Shown here: positions 39,845-48,289 of the stretch, one piece after another | Layout of the letters: the number at the start of each line of letters is the position of its first letter | Position numbering within the stretch: the stretch's first letter is position 1 | Source: Syntrophaceae bacterium UBA1163 | GTDB taxonomy: Bacteria; Desulfobacterota; BSN033; UBA1163 | Direction of reading: 5' to 3' | Length of the DNA: 48,310 nucleotides | Assembly: GCA_002311635.1 (NCBI GenBank) | Contig: DBZJ01000245.1 | Coordinates: forward strand, 335 to 48,644 | The notes under the pieces: generated by a model | Database searches by the model: none | Told to the model about the DNA's origin: nothing | What the model saw: only the letters and a program-made list of their open reading frames with translations | Position numbers and translations under genes: made by a program

Positions 39845-42196
39845 ATGATAAAAACCTCTATAAAAAAGTTCATTCTCAATCTTCCCTTTCTTAAAACGAC
39901 CAACGGCCTGAGAGACCGTTCCTGGTTGGAGAGGATCAAAACGCCTTCTTATCAGAAATGGTTTGTCGGCATTGGAATGGCCATTCTTCTCAGTCTCCTT
40001 CTCTCCCCGAGTCTGACGCTTCATGTGAAAGAATACAGAGTGGGAGACATCGTGACCAAGGAGATCAAATCCAACCAGGATCTTCTGGTCGAGGATGAAA
40101 AGCTAACTCAGGAAAAACGGACCGACGCGGAAAGATCTGTGCTCTCTGTTTACGACTACGATCCTTTCGTCTTCAGCGATGCGGACCAGCAAATCCGATC
40201 CGCCTTTGGGGCATTGGCGGCGTCTTTCCAAAAACGCGAAAAAGGGACGGATCAAGAGGCGATCAGAAAAAAGGAATGGGACGCCTCCCTTAACCTTCCC
40301 CTTACACAAAAGGAATGGCGCGCCTTGGAGAAAGAACGCTTTAAGCCCACCGTGGCGGAGGCCGTCTTGAAACTGATCGCTCCCATCCTGAAAAAAGGGA
40401 TCGTCAACGATAAGGAGCTTCTCGACTCGGACGCTGAGAAAGGAATTGTCATTCGAAATATCCAGACCCGTGAAGAGAGGAGAAACTATCCTCCTTTTAA
40501 CTTCTCGGATACGAAGGAGGCCAGGGCGAAGATCCGGACTCAGTCAACTTCCCTTGTTCCGGTTTTAGGGAGGGAGTCATCATCCGTTGTTTTGAAGATC
40601 GCCGATCACTTTCTGAAACCGAACCTCACCTTTAATAAGAAGGAGACCGAAGAGAGAAAAAAAAGTACAAAAGAAAAGATCAATTCCGTTTATCTTCAAA
40701 TCAAACGGGGAGAAGTCATTCTGAGCCCCGGGGATCGGGTTCGCGAAGAACATCTCTTGATCCTCCAGGCCCTTCGAAAGGCACAGCAGCGATCTCACCT
40801 CCTGATTATGCTCATTGGAATGGGCCTTTTGACCTTCCTCATCTTGGCGAGCCTCTACCAATTCTCTACACAAAATATCCGGAAGATCGCCCCTACTCAG
40901 AAAGATCTCCTTTTCTTAGCCACGGCGTTGCTCGGAATCGTGGCCTTGTTGAAACTCTTTCAGCTGAGCACGGATGCCCTGGGAGAAGAATTTCTCTCCA
41001 TTCCATCTTCGTCCTATATTTATCTCTTTCCGATCGCCACGGGGGCCATGCTCGTTCGGATCGTCCTCAACTCAGAGGTGGCGATCGCCTTTACCCTCCT
41101 GACCGGGTACTTCTCGGCTGTCTTGATGGGGAATCAACTCTTCTATTTCATCTTCACCGTAGTGGGGAGTCTGATCGGTGCCCATAAAGTGGCACGATGC
41201 GAGCAGAGGAGTATTCTGATCAAGGCCGGGATCGGTGTCGGAGGCATCAATGTCTTAATGATCATTGCTTACAACCTGTTTTCCGGGAATCCCCTGAGAA
41301 TGACTCTTCTCCCCGATGTGATAATGGGTTTCCTGGGGGGCGCCCTGGCCTCGGTCCTTGTCCTGGGGATTGTTCCCATGGTAGAAATTGTTTTCGGTTA
41401 TACCACGGACATCAAACTGCTCGAACTGGCCAATATGGATCATCCCGTTCTCAAAGACTTGATTCTTCAGGCCCCGGGTACCTATCACCACAGCATCATC
41501 GTCGGGACCCTGGTGGAGGCCGCTGCCAAGTCCATCGGAGCCAATCCTCTGTTGACAAGAGTCAGTGCCTACTACCATGATATCGGAAAATTGAAAAAAC
41601 CCCTCTACTTTATCGAGAACGTGGGCGGCGAAGATAATAAACACAACCATCTCACTCCCGCCATGTCGAGCCTCATCCTTATTTCGCATGTGAAGGATGG
41701 GGTGGAGATGGCCCGCGAAAATCGTCTGGGCGAGCGCATCGGCCACATCATTCAACAACATCACGGGACCAGTCTAATCTCTTTCTTTTATCAAAAAGCC
41801 AAGGGGAAAGAGAATCCGGAGATGGAATCGGTCAACGAGGAGGATTTTCGTTATCCCGGCCCCAAACCCCAGACCAAAGAGGCGGGGATCGTCATGCTGG
41901 CCGATTCAGTAGAGGCCGCCTCCCGTGCCCTCACCGACCCCACCCCCTCCCGGATCAAAAGCTTGGTCCAACGGGTGACGCACAACATCTTCCTGGATGG
42001 ACAGATGGAAGAGTGTGAATTGACTCTGAAGGACCTTCAAAAAATCCAAGAGAGTTTTGACCGGATCCTGACTGCTATTTTTCACCAGAGAGTGGATTAT
42101 ACTCCAGAAGCCTCGGAAGCTACTAAGAAATGGACCAATGAGAATATCGATCCAAAATCGGCAAAAACGTATCCTCTTAAACTTAAAAAAAGTTAG
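39845..42196 (+). CDS. pgpH: PgpH-type 7TM-HD c-di-AMP phosphodiesterase
   Basis: The 783-residue membrane protein has one N-terminal helix (about 40-58), an extracytoplasmic 7TMR-HDED sensor domain (about 60-310), seven helices (about 318-520) and a cytoplasmic HD domain. Catalytic metal-binding residues are H548/H549 in TYHHS, H578-D579 in YYHDIGK, H639/H640 in IIQQHHGTS and D687 in VMLADSVE. The family degrades c-di-AMP to pApA, opposing the CdaA encoded upstream. It starts 6 bp after phoH and overlaps ybeY by 59 bp. Confidence 0.93.
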   Translation: MIKTSIKKFILNLPFLKTTNGLRDRSWLERIKTPSYQKWFVGIGMAILLSLLLSPSLTLHVKEYRVGDIVTKEIKSNQDLLVEDEKLTQEKRTDAERSVLSVYDYDPFVFSDADQQIRSAFGALAASFQKREKGTDQEAIRKKEWDASLNLPLTQKEWRALEKERFKPTVAEAVLKLIAPILKKGIVNDKELLDSDAEKGIVIRNIQTREERRNYPPFNFSDTKEARAKIRTQSTSLVPVLGRESSSVVLKIADHFLKPNLTFNKKETEERKKSTKEKINSVYLQIKRGEVILSPGDRVREEHLLILQALRKAQQRSHLLIMLIGMGLLTFLILASLYQFSTQNIRKIAPTQKDLLFLATALLGIVALLKLFQLSTDALGEEFLSIPSSSYIYLFPIATGAMLVRIVLNSEVAIAFTLLTGYFSAVLMGNQLFYFIFTVVGSLIGAHKVARCEQRSILIKAGIGVGGINVLMIIAYNLFSGNPLRMTLLPDVIMGFLGGALASVLVLGIVPMVEIVFGYTTDIKLLELANMDHPVLKDLILQAPGTYHHSIIVGTLVEAAAKSIGANPLLTRVSAYYHDIGKLKKPLYFIENVGGEDNKHNHLTPAMSSLILISHVKDGVEMARENRLGERIGHIIQQHHGTSLISFFYQKAKGKENPEMESVNEEDFRYPGPKPQTKEAGIVMLADSVEAASRALTDPTPSRIKSLVQRVTHNIFLDGQMEECELTLKDLQKIQESFDRILTAIFHQRVDYTPEASEATKKWTNENIDPKSAKTYPLKLKKS

Positions 42197-42581
42197 AAGG
42201 GCGACCCAAAGAATATTGACTGAATTGGGGCTTCTGGATGCCGAGCTGAGCGTTCTTCTGGTGGATGATGCCAGAATCCGAGATCTGAATCGACGGTATC
42301 TCAATCGTGACAAACCCACCAATGTCCTGGCCTTCCCCATGAGAGAAGGGGAATTTTCAACCCTCCATCCCAATCTCCTCGGCGACCTCGTGATTTCCGT
42401 TGAGACGGCCGAGCGCCAATCGGACCGTTTCGGCCTCAACGAAATGGAAATGGTGATCCTTCTGATGGTCCATGGAGTCCTGCACCTGATCGGCTACGAG
42501 CACGAGGGGACGAAAAAAGGGGCGCGAGAGATGTCCCTCAAACAGAAAGACCTCTTCCGCATCGCGACCCAGCAGGATTGA
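42138..42581 (+). CDS. ybeY: Endoribonuclease YbeY
   Basis: The 147-residue zinc endoribonuclease is needed for 16S rRNA 3' end maturation and ribosome quality control. The metal site H-x3-H-x5-H is seen in HGVLHLIGYEHEG. LNRRYLNRDKPTNVLAFP is the conserved central segment. The frame begins within the last 59 bp of pgpH, so it is translationally coupled. An ATG at 42138 gives the usual N-terminal length. Confidence 0.95.
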   Translation: MRISIQNRQKRILLNLKKVRRATQRILTELGLLDAELSVLLVDDARIRDLNRRYLNRDKPTNVLAFPMREGEFSTLHPNLLGDLVISVETAERQSDRFGLNEMEMVILLMVHGVLHLIGYEHEGTKKGAREMSLKQKDLFRIATQQD

Positions 42582-42950
42582 TATAGGTATCCTAAACAGT
42601 GTCTGTCCACAAGCTCACCTATTCCGTCATGCCGGACTTGATCCGGCATCCAGAAGGTTTTGAAAGTACTGGATTCCCGCTGGAGTTTGCCCCGTACTCG
42701 ATACGGGGCCGGAATGACGACTTTTGTGAAAACTGTGGTTTATGGACACGCTCTAAATAAAAGGTTTCTTTTATTTCTCCTAAGATTTCCCCATTTCCTA
42801 ATTTCACGAAATCGTATATATTAGCATCGAGAATTAACAAGGGCCGGCCTCTTTGAAATGCGACTTCCTGGAGCATATGGGTATGGCAACCCCAGACTAA
42901 ACAAAAAGTATGGCTATAGAGTTTCAATGTAAACAAAACACCGAATCAGC
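42582..42950. other. Non-coding gap with composite palindromes
   Basis: The stretch holds a composite of GTCATGCCGG/CCGGAATGAC palindromes (42624-42719). The remainder up to the next gene shows no recognised family. A minus-strand frame of 105 codons here runs through the repeat and is judged spurious. Confidence 0.5.
42624..42719. repeat. Composite dispersed palindrome
   Basis: The left unit GTCATGCCGGACTTG then ATCCGGCATCCAG is followed after about 15 nt by the right unit CTGGATTCCCGC, TGGAGTTTGCCC, CGTACTCGATACGGGG and CCGGAATGACGAC. The outer words are mutually inverted. This is the GTCATTCCGG-type repeat also seen at 34817 and at the right edge. Confidence 0.65.
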
Positions 42951-43418
42951 ATGAAAAATAAGCTAGCCAAGATGAATGCGGATCAGATAAGGATACCCGG
43001 AAGCAGGTGGAGGTTCATAATCGTCATGACGCTGACTTCTTATGCCGGGATAATTTTTATTCATTTGCTCGTCATCCATAAGCCAATTGCAGATTGCTTG
43101 CCAGCATTAATTGGTATCGCAATGGCAACACTGCTGGCGATTAAGTCTCCGATCCTTAGGAAATACGACATTGTGATTTCCTCTGACTACGTGGAAGGAC
43201 CGATCCGGTCAGGTCTCCTGAGCCGGCGTCATGCGGTACCGTTGCACCACATAGACATTTCGGGAAGTAAAACGCCCTCTCTTACAAGAAACGGATATAT
43301 CAGAACGCAGAATAACCAGAGGATCTTTCTCTTGGCCTTATACTTCAGCCCATCACAAGGAAACGCCATATTTGAGGAGATAGAAAGACGGCTATCAAGC
43401 CAATCCACCTTACGTTGA
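42951..43418 (+). CDS. Small membrane protein with PH-like domain
   Basis: The 155-residue protein has two predicted membrane helices (about 22-44 and 48-68) followed by a cytoplasmic beta-rich part with YDIVISSDYVEGPI and RRHAVPLHHIDISG, reminiscent of bacterial PH (bPH2-like) domains. The C-terminal helix has GNAIFEEIERRL. No catalytic residues are visible. The stop codon lies inside the 29-bp palindrome at 43411-43439. No function is recognised. Confidence 0.6.
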   Translation: MKNKLAKMNADQIRIPGSRWRFIIVMTLTSYAGIIFIHLLVIHKPIADCLPALIGIAMATLLAIKSPILRKYDIVISSDYVEGPIRSGLLSRRHAVPLHHIDISGSKTPSLTRNGYIRTQNNQRIFLLALYFSPSQGNAIFEEIERRLSSQSTLR

Positions 43419-43439
43419 ACCCGCCGCGGGTTCAACGTA
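43411..43439. repeat. 29-bp near-perfect palindrome
   Basis: TACGTTGAACCCGC and GCGGGTTCAACGTA flank a single C. All 14 base pairs match. It covers the stop of the PH-like gene and ends right at the start of the QueG-like fragment. No U-tract follows on either side. Confidence 0.8.
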
Positions 43440-43440
43440 G

Positions 43441-43704
43441 GTGATTGATATCGTTCACCATGGCTATGAATGGTGGGCAACTTTCAGTGGCGGTGATCGC
43501 TGCGATGCGGACGATCATCTGAGGGGTCTATGTGAGGCGATCAGGAAGCAATTGGTGGGAAAGGGATTCCACGCGAGGTTGGTGAAATATCCTGGTGAGA
43601 GCGGCTTGCAGTTCCGTTTCGTTGCTGAAGCTGCCGGGCTTGGCAGAATCGGGACCAATGCCTTCTTGTCTCAGATAAGCGAACCGCCTAACACCACTAA
43701 TTGA
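43441..43704 (+). pseudogene. Truncated QueG-like iron-sulfur protein (N-terminal fragment)
   Basis: An 87-residue frame includes GLQFRFVAEAAGLGRIGTNA, which is like the AGLGxIGxN core of epoxyqueuosine reductase/QueG-type proteins. The segment before it (ARLVKYPGESGLQFRF) fits too. The expected ferredoxin domain with eight cysteines is missing, and the tail SQISEPPNTTN looks unrelated, so the gene was cut at about residue 75. It starts with GTG immediately after the palindrome and overlaps the convergent kinase gene by 8 bp. Confidence 0.5.
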
Positions 43705-44308
43705 AGATCCAGAGTTTTCGGAGGCGCTCAAAGCGTTTCAGAAAGGCCATCTCGTCAGGGGTCAACAAAGCAGGAGCAATTCTTTTTTTCAATTTCAGCA
43801 ATCCCCCCTCATCTACTTGCCTGAGCAGAGGGAAAAGATAACGCCGCAAGAATCCTTTTTTCTTGAAAGCGAAGCTGCTGTTAAAGTCAATAAGATAGGG
43901 GTCCCCTCTTTCTGAAATAAGGATATTCCCCTTATGCCTTAAATCCATGTGGACGACTCCTCTTTCATGAACCTCTCCAAGGACACTTTCCAATTCGTGG
44001 AAAAAAGAGGGGGGTACCGGCTCGCCTCTGAGGATGGGCCTCCCCGGAATAAACTCCATGGCAAAAGCAAAGCGGTCAATCCGCTCGATCGGCCGAGGAA
44101 CCCCTTTTATGCCTGTGAGCCGGGAATAGATCTTCCATTCTTTCTGGATCAACCAGAGTCCTAATGTCCACCGCAGAAAAAAATGTTTCGCCCATACATC
44201 CTTCACCATCAGTAGCCGACCTTCCAACTCTACCTGATTTAAATCAGGTTTTCCAAAATTCCCCTTGGTAAGGCAGATCGTTTTCTCCTTGATCTCTTCT
44301 CTTGTCAT
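43697..44308 (-). CDS. Lipopolysaccharide kinase-like (WaaP/Kdo-kinase/RIO fold) protein
   Basis: A 203-residue small kinase-fold protein. The catalytic loop is GVVHMDLRHKGNILI (His-x-Asp and Asn) and the metal motif is YLIDFNSSFAF. N-terminal REEIKEKTICLTKGNFGK replaces a typical glycine loop. FAMEFIPGRPI is the hinge. It resembles heptose/Kdo kinases that act on lipopolysaccharide core in the cytoplasm. I place the start at ATG 44308; the upstream 80 codons of the frame overlap the ICMT gene and are shadow sequence. It is last in a four-gene minus operon. Confidence 0.8.
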   Translation of the reverse strand: MTREEIKEKTICLTKGNFGKPDLNQVELEGRLLMVKDVWAKHFFLRWTLGLWLIQKEWKIYSRLTGIKGVPRPIERIDRFAFAMEFIPGRPILRGEPVPPSFFHELESVLGEVHERGVVHMDLRHKGNILISERGDPYLIDFNSSFAFKKKGFLRRYLFPLLRQVDEGGLLKLKKRIAPALLTPDEMAFLKRFERLRKLWIFN

Positions 44309-44357
44309 GAGTATTTCGCCACGCTCTCCGCCTGTTTCTACGGGCAGGTGCTCTACC

Positions 44358-44915
44358 TCAAAAGAAAAGGTTCCAATAGGGACGGCTGAGGACCAACAAA
44401 ATTCCGGCAAGGACGATGAGGAGAATTCCCTCCTCGCTGTTTTCGATAAACCATTTGAACTGCCAGAAAACCCTTTTGTCCGAGTAGGGAGTCCGCCGGG
44501 GCAGGTATTCTGGAACCTTCTCATCATAGTCTTCATACTGACTTCCAAAAATCTTTCTCAACCGATCCCCTTCTACCTTCTTTTTATAAGGAATATAATG
44601 AAAACAGAACATAAAGAACGCTGCCGCCAGGATATAAATATTGTCCGCCATAATGCAAAAGCCCGCAGTAATCAAAATCGAACCGATGTACAGAGGATTC
44701 TTGACATAAGCGTAAGGGCCGGTCACGGTCAGAGCCTCGTTCTTTTGAAGGTGACCCGCTGCCCAGATACGGATGCCCTCCCCTAAAAAGATTAAAACCA
44801 TTCCGATCAAGACACCGGAGAATTGGGGTTTCGCAAAGACCACCAACAAAACGGCTCCGATGAAAAGCGGAATCCTTCGGGCCTTCCTCTGCCAAGGTAC
44901 CCTCTTGTTGTCCAT
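44358..44915 (-). CDS. Isoprenylcysteine/phospholipid methyltransferase-like membrane protein
   Basis: The 185-residue integral membrane protein of the ICMT/PEMT family has four hydrophobic segments and the SAM-binding core ALTVTGPYAYVKNPLYIGSI. KIFGSQYEDYDEKVPEYLPR is the usual C-terminal signature of the bacterial branch, and a final membrane helix lies at about 165-183. Substrates of bacterial members are mostly unknown; given the neighbours (glycosyltransferase and kinases), a lipid-linked sugar or phospholipid is plausible. Confidence 0.87.
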   Translation of the reverse strand: MDNKRVPWQRKARRIPLFIGAVLLVVFAKPQFSGVLIGMVLIFLGEGIRIWAAGHLQKNEALTVTGPYAYVKNPLYIGSILITAGFCIMADNIYILAAAFFMFCFHYIPYKKKVEGDRLRKIFGSQYEDYDEKVPEYLPRRTPYSDKRVFWQFKWFIENSEEGILLIVLAGILLVLSRPYWNLFF

Positions 44916-44955
44916 AATGTCCTCTCTTCCTGAATAAGTCCGATGAGGAGAGACC

Positions 44956-46608
44956 TCATCGATTGGAAATCACGACAAAATCTTCTCCTCCGACCCCGCG
45001 CTGAGCAATCACTTGAACCTCCGGACTGCCTTCCATCCGTTGAAATTTCGAGAAATCTCTGGATCTAAGCAGACAGAAAACTCTTTCCGGAGACCTCAAA
45101 AAATTCAAAAGGTCCTCTTTCTCATTCAACACCGGGATGGGGACAATTCCAGTGTAGAAATTAAATGGCGCCGGTTCAAAATCTCCATAGATGGCCAATT
45201 TCTCTCCGGGTTGAACTCGTGAACTGATCTCCTGACAAATGAAACGGGCTGATTTGTAAGAGTTCACGAAGGGAAACGCGACCCTCAGTGTGTAGAAGAA
45301 CCCTCCGGCCATCAACCCGACAATAACAAAAAAAACGATCCCGTGACGTTTGAATCGATACGAAAAAGACAGGGCAAGACTTCCTCCAACCAAAAGAAAG
45401 GCTACGGGAAGGCTGTAAGAAAAGTAAGCTGGGAACCATGTCCAAACCACCCACGGGGCGGCAAGACCTGCCACGAGGATTACTGCCATCAACCCGTAGA
45501 GCGGAATAGAGATCCACTCGCGCCTGAAACGTTCCATCGACGTTGAAATCGCATCCTCCCAGAACTTCCCCACCATCAGGGAGGCAGCCGGGTAGAGAGG
45601 CAAAAGATACAGGCCCCTCTTCCCCTTGGAGATAGAAAAAAACAGAAAGATGGCAGCAAACCATACAAAGGCAAGAAGGAACTCCTTTCTTTTTCCTATG
45701 GTCTCCTTGAAAAAGCCGTAAACAATTGCTCCGGGAAGAAAGACGAACCAAGGCAGAAATTCAACGGGAAAGGTATAAAGATAGTAATAAAAGGGGTGGA
45801 CATGGGTCCACCCTTTCGCAAACGCATCCATGGAATGCTTGAAGAGGGTTTCTCGAAGGTAGACACTCCCTCCCCTGGAGATAGCAGGAAGATACCAGGC
45901 GAGAACAACGACCATATAGAGAAGCATCCCCGGTAGGAGCTTCATCCGCCTGATTCCTTTCCAGTCCTTTTGAACGGCCAGATAGATTAAACTGACCAAG
46001 AGAGGAAGGATAAGGCCGGGCAGTCCCTTGACGGAGGTCGCAAACGCCATGCTGATGTAAAAACCGTAAATCGACAGACTTTTCAGGCTTCTCGGGCGAA
46101 TCCTTTCCTCCCGACCGTATTCGTACCATTGGAGAAAACAGAAAAAAGACGCCGTCGTAAAGAAAGTGAGGGTCGCATCGATATTGCCCCGAGTGGAAAG
46201 ATAGGCAAATTCAAAGGCCGTCGCCAGAACGAGCCCAGAGAGGAATCCCGTGCGTGAGGAGTAGAGCTTCTTTCCAATGAAATAGGTCAGCAGTACGGTC
46301 AAGGTCCCGAAAAGAGCAGATGGGAACCTCACTGAAAATGGCGAGAACCCTTGCCAGAGGAAGGAGGAACCGGCAATGGCCCAGAAAAAGAGCGGAGGCT
46401 TATCGGTGTAAAGATGGCCGTTGCGATGCATGAGGATCCAATCTCCACGATTCACCATCTCTCTTGAAACCTCAGCGTAACGGGGCTCATCAGGGCTCCA
46501 GAGATCCCATTGACCCAGGTTGATAAAATAGATGACGAAGCAGAGTCCAAGAAGTACGGCGACCTGACTCCATGGCTGAGCGGCAATTTTTGAAAACCGC
46601 TGGTCCAT
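44956..46608 (-). CDS. ArnT-like PMT-family glycosyltransferase
   Basis: The 550-residue membrane glycosyltransferase of the ArnT/PMT superfamily has about 11-12 helices. The first periplasmic loop is SPDEPRYAEVSREMVNRGDW with HRNGHLYTDKPPLFFWA, much closer to canonical ArnT than the 21.5-kb paralogue. It transfers a sugar from a polyprenyl phosphate to a lipid at the outer face of the inner membrane. It starts 5 bp after the tandem kinase gene. The donor is unknown; it could also use L-Ara4N. Confidence 0.88.
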   Translation of the reverse strand: MDQRFSKIAAQPWSQVAVLLGLCFVIYFINLGQWDLWSPDEPRYAEVSREMVNRGDWILMHRNGHLYTDKPPLFFWAIAGSSFLWQGFSPFSVRFPSALFGTLTVLLTYFIGKKLYSSRTGFLSGLVLATAFEFAYLSTRGNIDATLTFFTTASFFCFLQWYEYGREERIRPRSLKSLSIYGFYISMAFATSVKGLPGLILPLLVSLIYLAVQKDWKGIRRMKLLPGMLLYMVVVLAWYLPAISRGGSVYLRETLFKHSMDAFAKGWTHVHPFYYYLYTFPVEFLPWFVFLPGAIVYGFFKETIGKRKEFLLAFVWFAAIFLFFSISKGKRGLYLLPLYPAASLMVGKFWEDAISTSMERFRREWISIPLYGLMAVILVAGLAAPWVVWTWFPAYFSYSLPVAFLLVGGSLALSFSYRFKRHGIVFFVIVGLMAGGFFYTLRVAFPFVNSYKSARFICQEISSRVQPGEKLAIYGDFEPAPFNFYTGIVPIPVLNEKEDLLNFLRSPERVFCLLRSRDFSKFQRMEGSPEVQVIAQRGVGGEDFVVISNR

Positions 46609-46613
46609 TCTGT

Positions 46614-48236
46614 TTATGTCAACCTTTCTGTGACGACCCCTTGGGGGGAGACGTAAACCAATCCTCTGCGACGGCTTTCATCCACCAATCCACCAAGAAA
46701 GGCCTTCTCATCTTTTACGATGGGATTGAGGTAGAGATATTCTCTAAAAAATCTGAAACGATCCACTTTTGTCATGACTCTCGGGGTTGACGTATTGAGC
46801 TGGAGAAAATTTCTGAACAATTTTTTCCGGTTCACCTTATCGTCCAATCGGATATCCTCAAAATCGAGGAGATGAAAATCCCATGACTCTCCTTTCTCCG
46901 AGACAAGGACATTACACGTTTTCATATCCTTATGGTACACGCTCATTCTATGAAGACCGCCAAGCCAGCGGGCAAAAGTCTTAACAAAAAACCTTTTCCT
47001 CTTTAAACCTTCAAACCCCTTTAAAACATATCGATCCATCTCTAAATCGCTGGCCGGTGCCTCCATGAACAGAAAGCTCTCCTTCAATCCCATCCAGTCT
47101 TTCCTTTCGACAAGAGCCAGAGGTCTAAGCGTCGGAACGCCTCTGGCCCGCAGGCCATTCGCCGCCACCCAGGCCTTGAGCCCTTTTGAGCGACGAAAAT
47201 ATTCTTTCACCCGCCCCCAAAGATGGGGATAGCAGAATTGTTTTGAGCTTATCCGTTCCCCTTCGTCCTCGAAGATAGAAACGTTCACTTCCGGAGAGCT
47301 TTTGACGAGGCAAAAGAGCCTCTCTCTCACCAGATTCCGGTGCTCATCCAACATTTTTTTCAGACGATCCAGAGAGAAATCCCGTCGGTGAAAATAACGG
47401 ATCCCTCTCTCCTTTTGCACCGTAAACTCGCCGCTTTCCTTCAGACAGCGCTTCGTTCTGCTTCGCCACTGCCGCCTGAGAAGGCGACCCATGGGTGGGT
47501 AAATTCTTTCGAATAAGATCTCTCTTTTCTTGCGCCCGTCGGAGATCCCCTCGAAATATCGGTCCAGGAATTGGAGTTGTTCGGTTTCTCCCCACATCTT
47601 CCTTAAGGAATGAAAGAGGTGTGCAAGATTCCATAGCCTTTGATTCGAGGAAAGGGTTCCCATGATCTTCGTACGATGTAAATCCGTGAGAAATAGGGAG
47701 TCGCCCTCCCACAGAAAGTTCCCTCCATGAAGGTCCTGATGTAATAATCCTGCATCTTGAAACGCCCTAACGGTCATCGCCAATTCAATAATCGAACGAG
47801 GCTCTTTTGCTTTTGCGACCTCGTCGATGAATGAAGCTCCCGTTCCAGTCGCCTTCGAGAGGTAATAGCTCTCCCTGACCAAGCCCCTCCGGATCCTCTC
47901 CATCCAGCCCAGGGGTTTAGGGACCTTAAGCTCCTTCCTTTCCATTTGGGAAGCGATGAGAAATTCCTTTTGCCCTTTGGAGGGAAGGAGAAGATACTTC
48001 ATGTACTCCGCCCAGCCCTTTGCCTTATCCCTTTTCAGAAAAACCCTCATACCATTCGGAAGCCGGAAGATAGCCGCCCACCTCCACATCGACTCTTTGA
48101 CCACCTCTCCTCCCATCTCCCGAACGAAAGAGATAGGATCGCCAAAAAAATCGACGGGAAGGCTATCGAACACTTCTCCCGTCACCCAACCCCTGATTTC
48201 ACCTTTTGATACGCGTTTAAAAACTGAAGTTTCCAT
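46614..48236 (-). CDS. Tandem kinase-domain protein of the lipopolysaccharide kinase family
   Basis: The 540-residue protein contains two kinase-fold halves. In the first (about 40-260) the catalytic loop is LLHQDLHGGNFLW (H166, D168, N173) with metal Asp185 in FLTDLHR. In the second (about 330-530) it is SVYHKDMKTCNVLV (H435, D437, N442) with D458 in LLDFEDIR. Both sets of catalytic residues are intact. Family members phosphorylate heptose or Kdo of lipopolysaccharide core. It is the first gene of the operon with the ArnT-like enzyme, ICMT-like and single-kinase genes. The ATG has a poor Shine-Dalgarno. Confidence 0.87.
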   Translation of the reverse strand: METSVFKRVSKGEIRGWVTGEVFDSLPVDFFGDPISFVREMGGEVVKESMWRWAAIFRLPNGMRVFLKRDKAKGWAEYMKYLLLPSKGQKEFLIASQMERKELKVPKPLGWMERIRRGLVRESYYLSKATGTGASFIDEVAKAKEPRSIIELAMTVRAFQDAGLLHQDLHGGNFLWEGDSLFLTDLHRTKIMGTLSSNQRLWNLAHLFHSLRKMWGETEQLQFLDRYFEGISDGRKKREILFERIYPPMGRLLRRQWRSRTKRCLKESGEFTVQKERGIRYFHRRDFSLDRLKKMLDEHRNLVRERLFCLVKSSPEVNVSIFEDEGERISSKQFCYPHLWGRVKEYFRRSKGLKAWVAANGLRARGVPTLRPLALVERKDWMGLKESFLFMEAPASDLEMDRYVLKGFEGLKRKRFFVKTFARWLGGLHRMSVYHKDMKTCNVLVSEKGESWDFHLLDFEDIRLDDKVNRKKLFRNFLQLNTSTPRVMTKVDRFRFFREYLYLNPIVKDEKAFLGGLVDESRRRGLVYVSPQGVVTERLT

Positions 48237-48289
48237 TTACCATTTGGAAAATTCCGCTCTTCGGAGCAGAAAAAAGTTTTTCCGAGGCT

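Noticed and set aside
41255..41764. 169-residue minus-strand frame
   Set aside because: It is antisense to the HD domain of pgpH; its sequence is the shadow of that conserved domain.
42619..42936. 105-residue minus-strand frame
   Set aside because: Its C-terminal third is translated from the dispersed palindrome and it has no recognisable domain.
44309..44548. 80-residue N-terminal extension of the single-domain kinase
   Set aside because: It lies inside the ICMT-like gene in another frame, with Ser/Arg-rich shadow composition.
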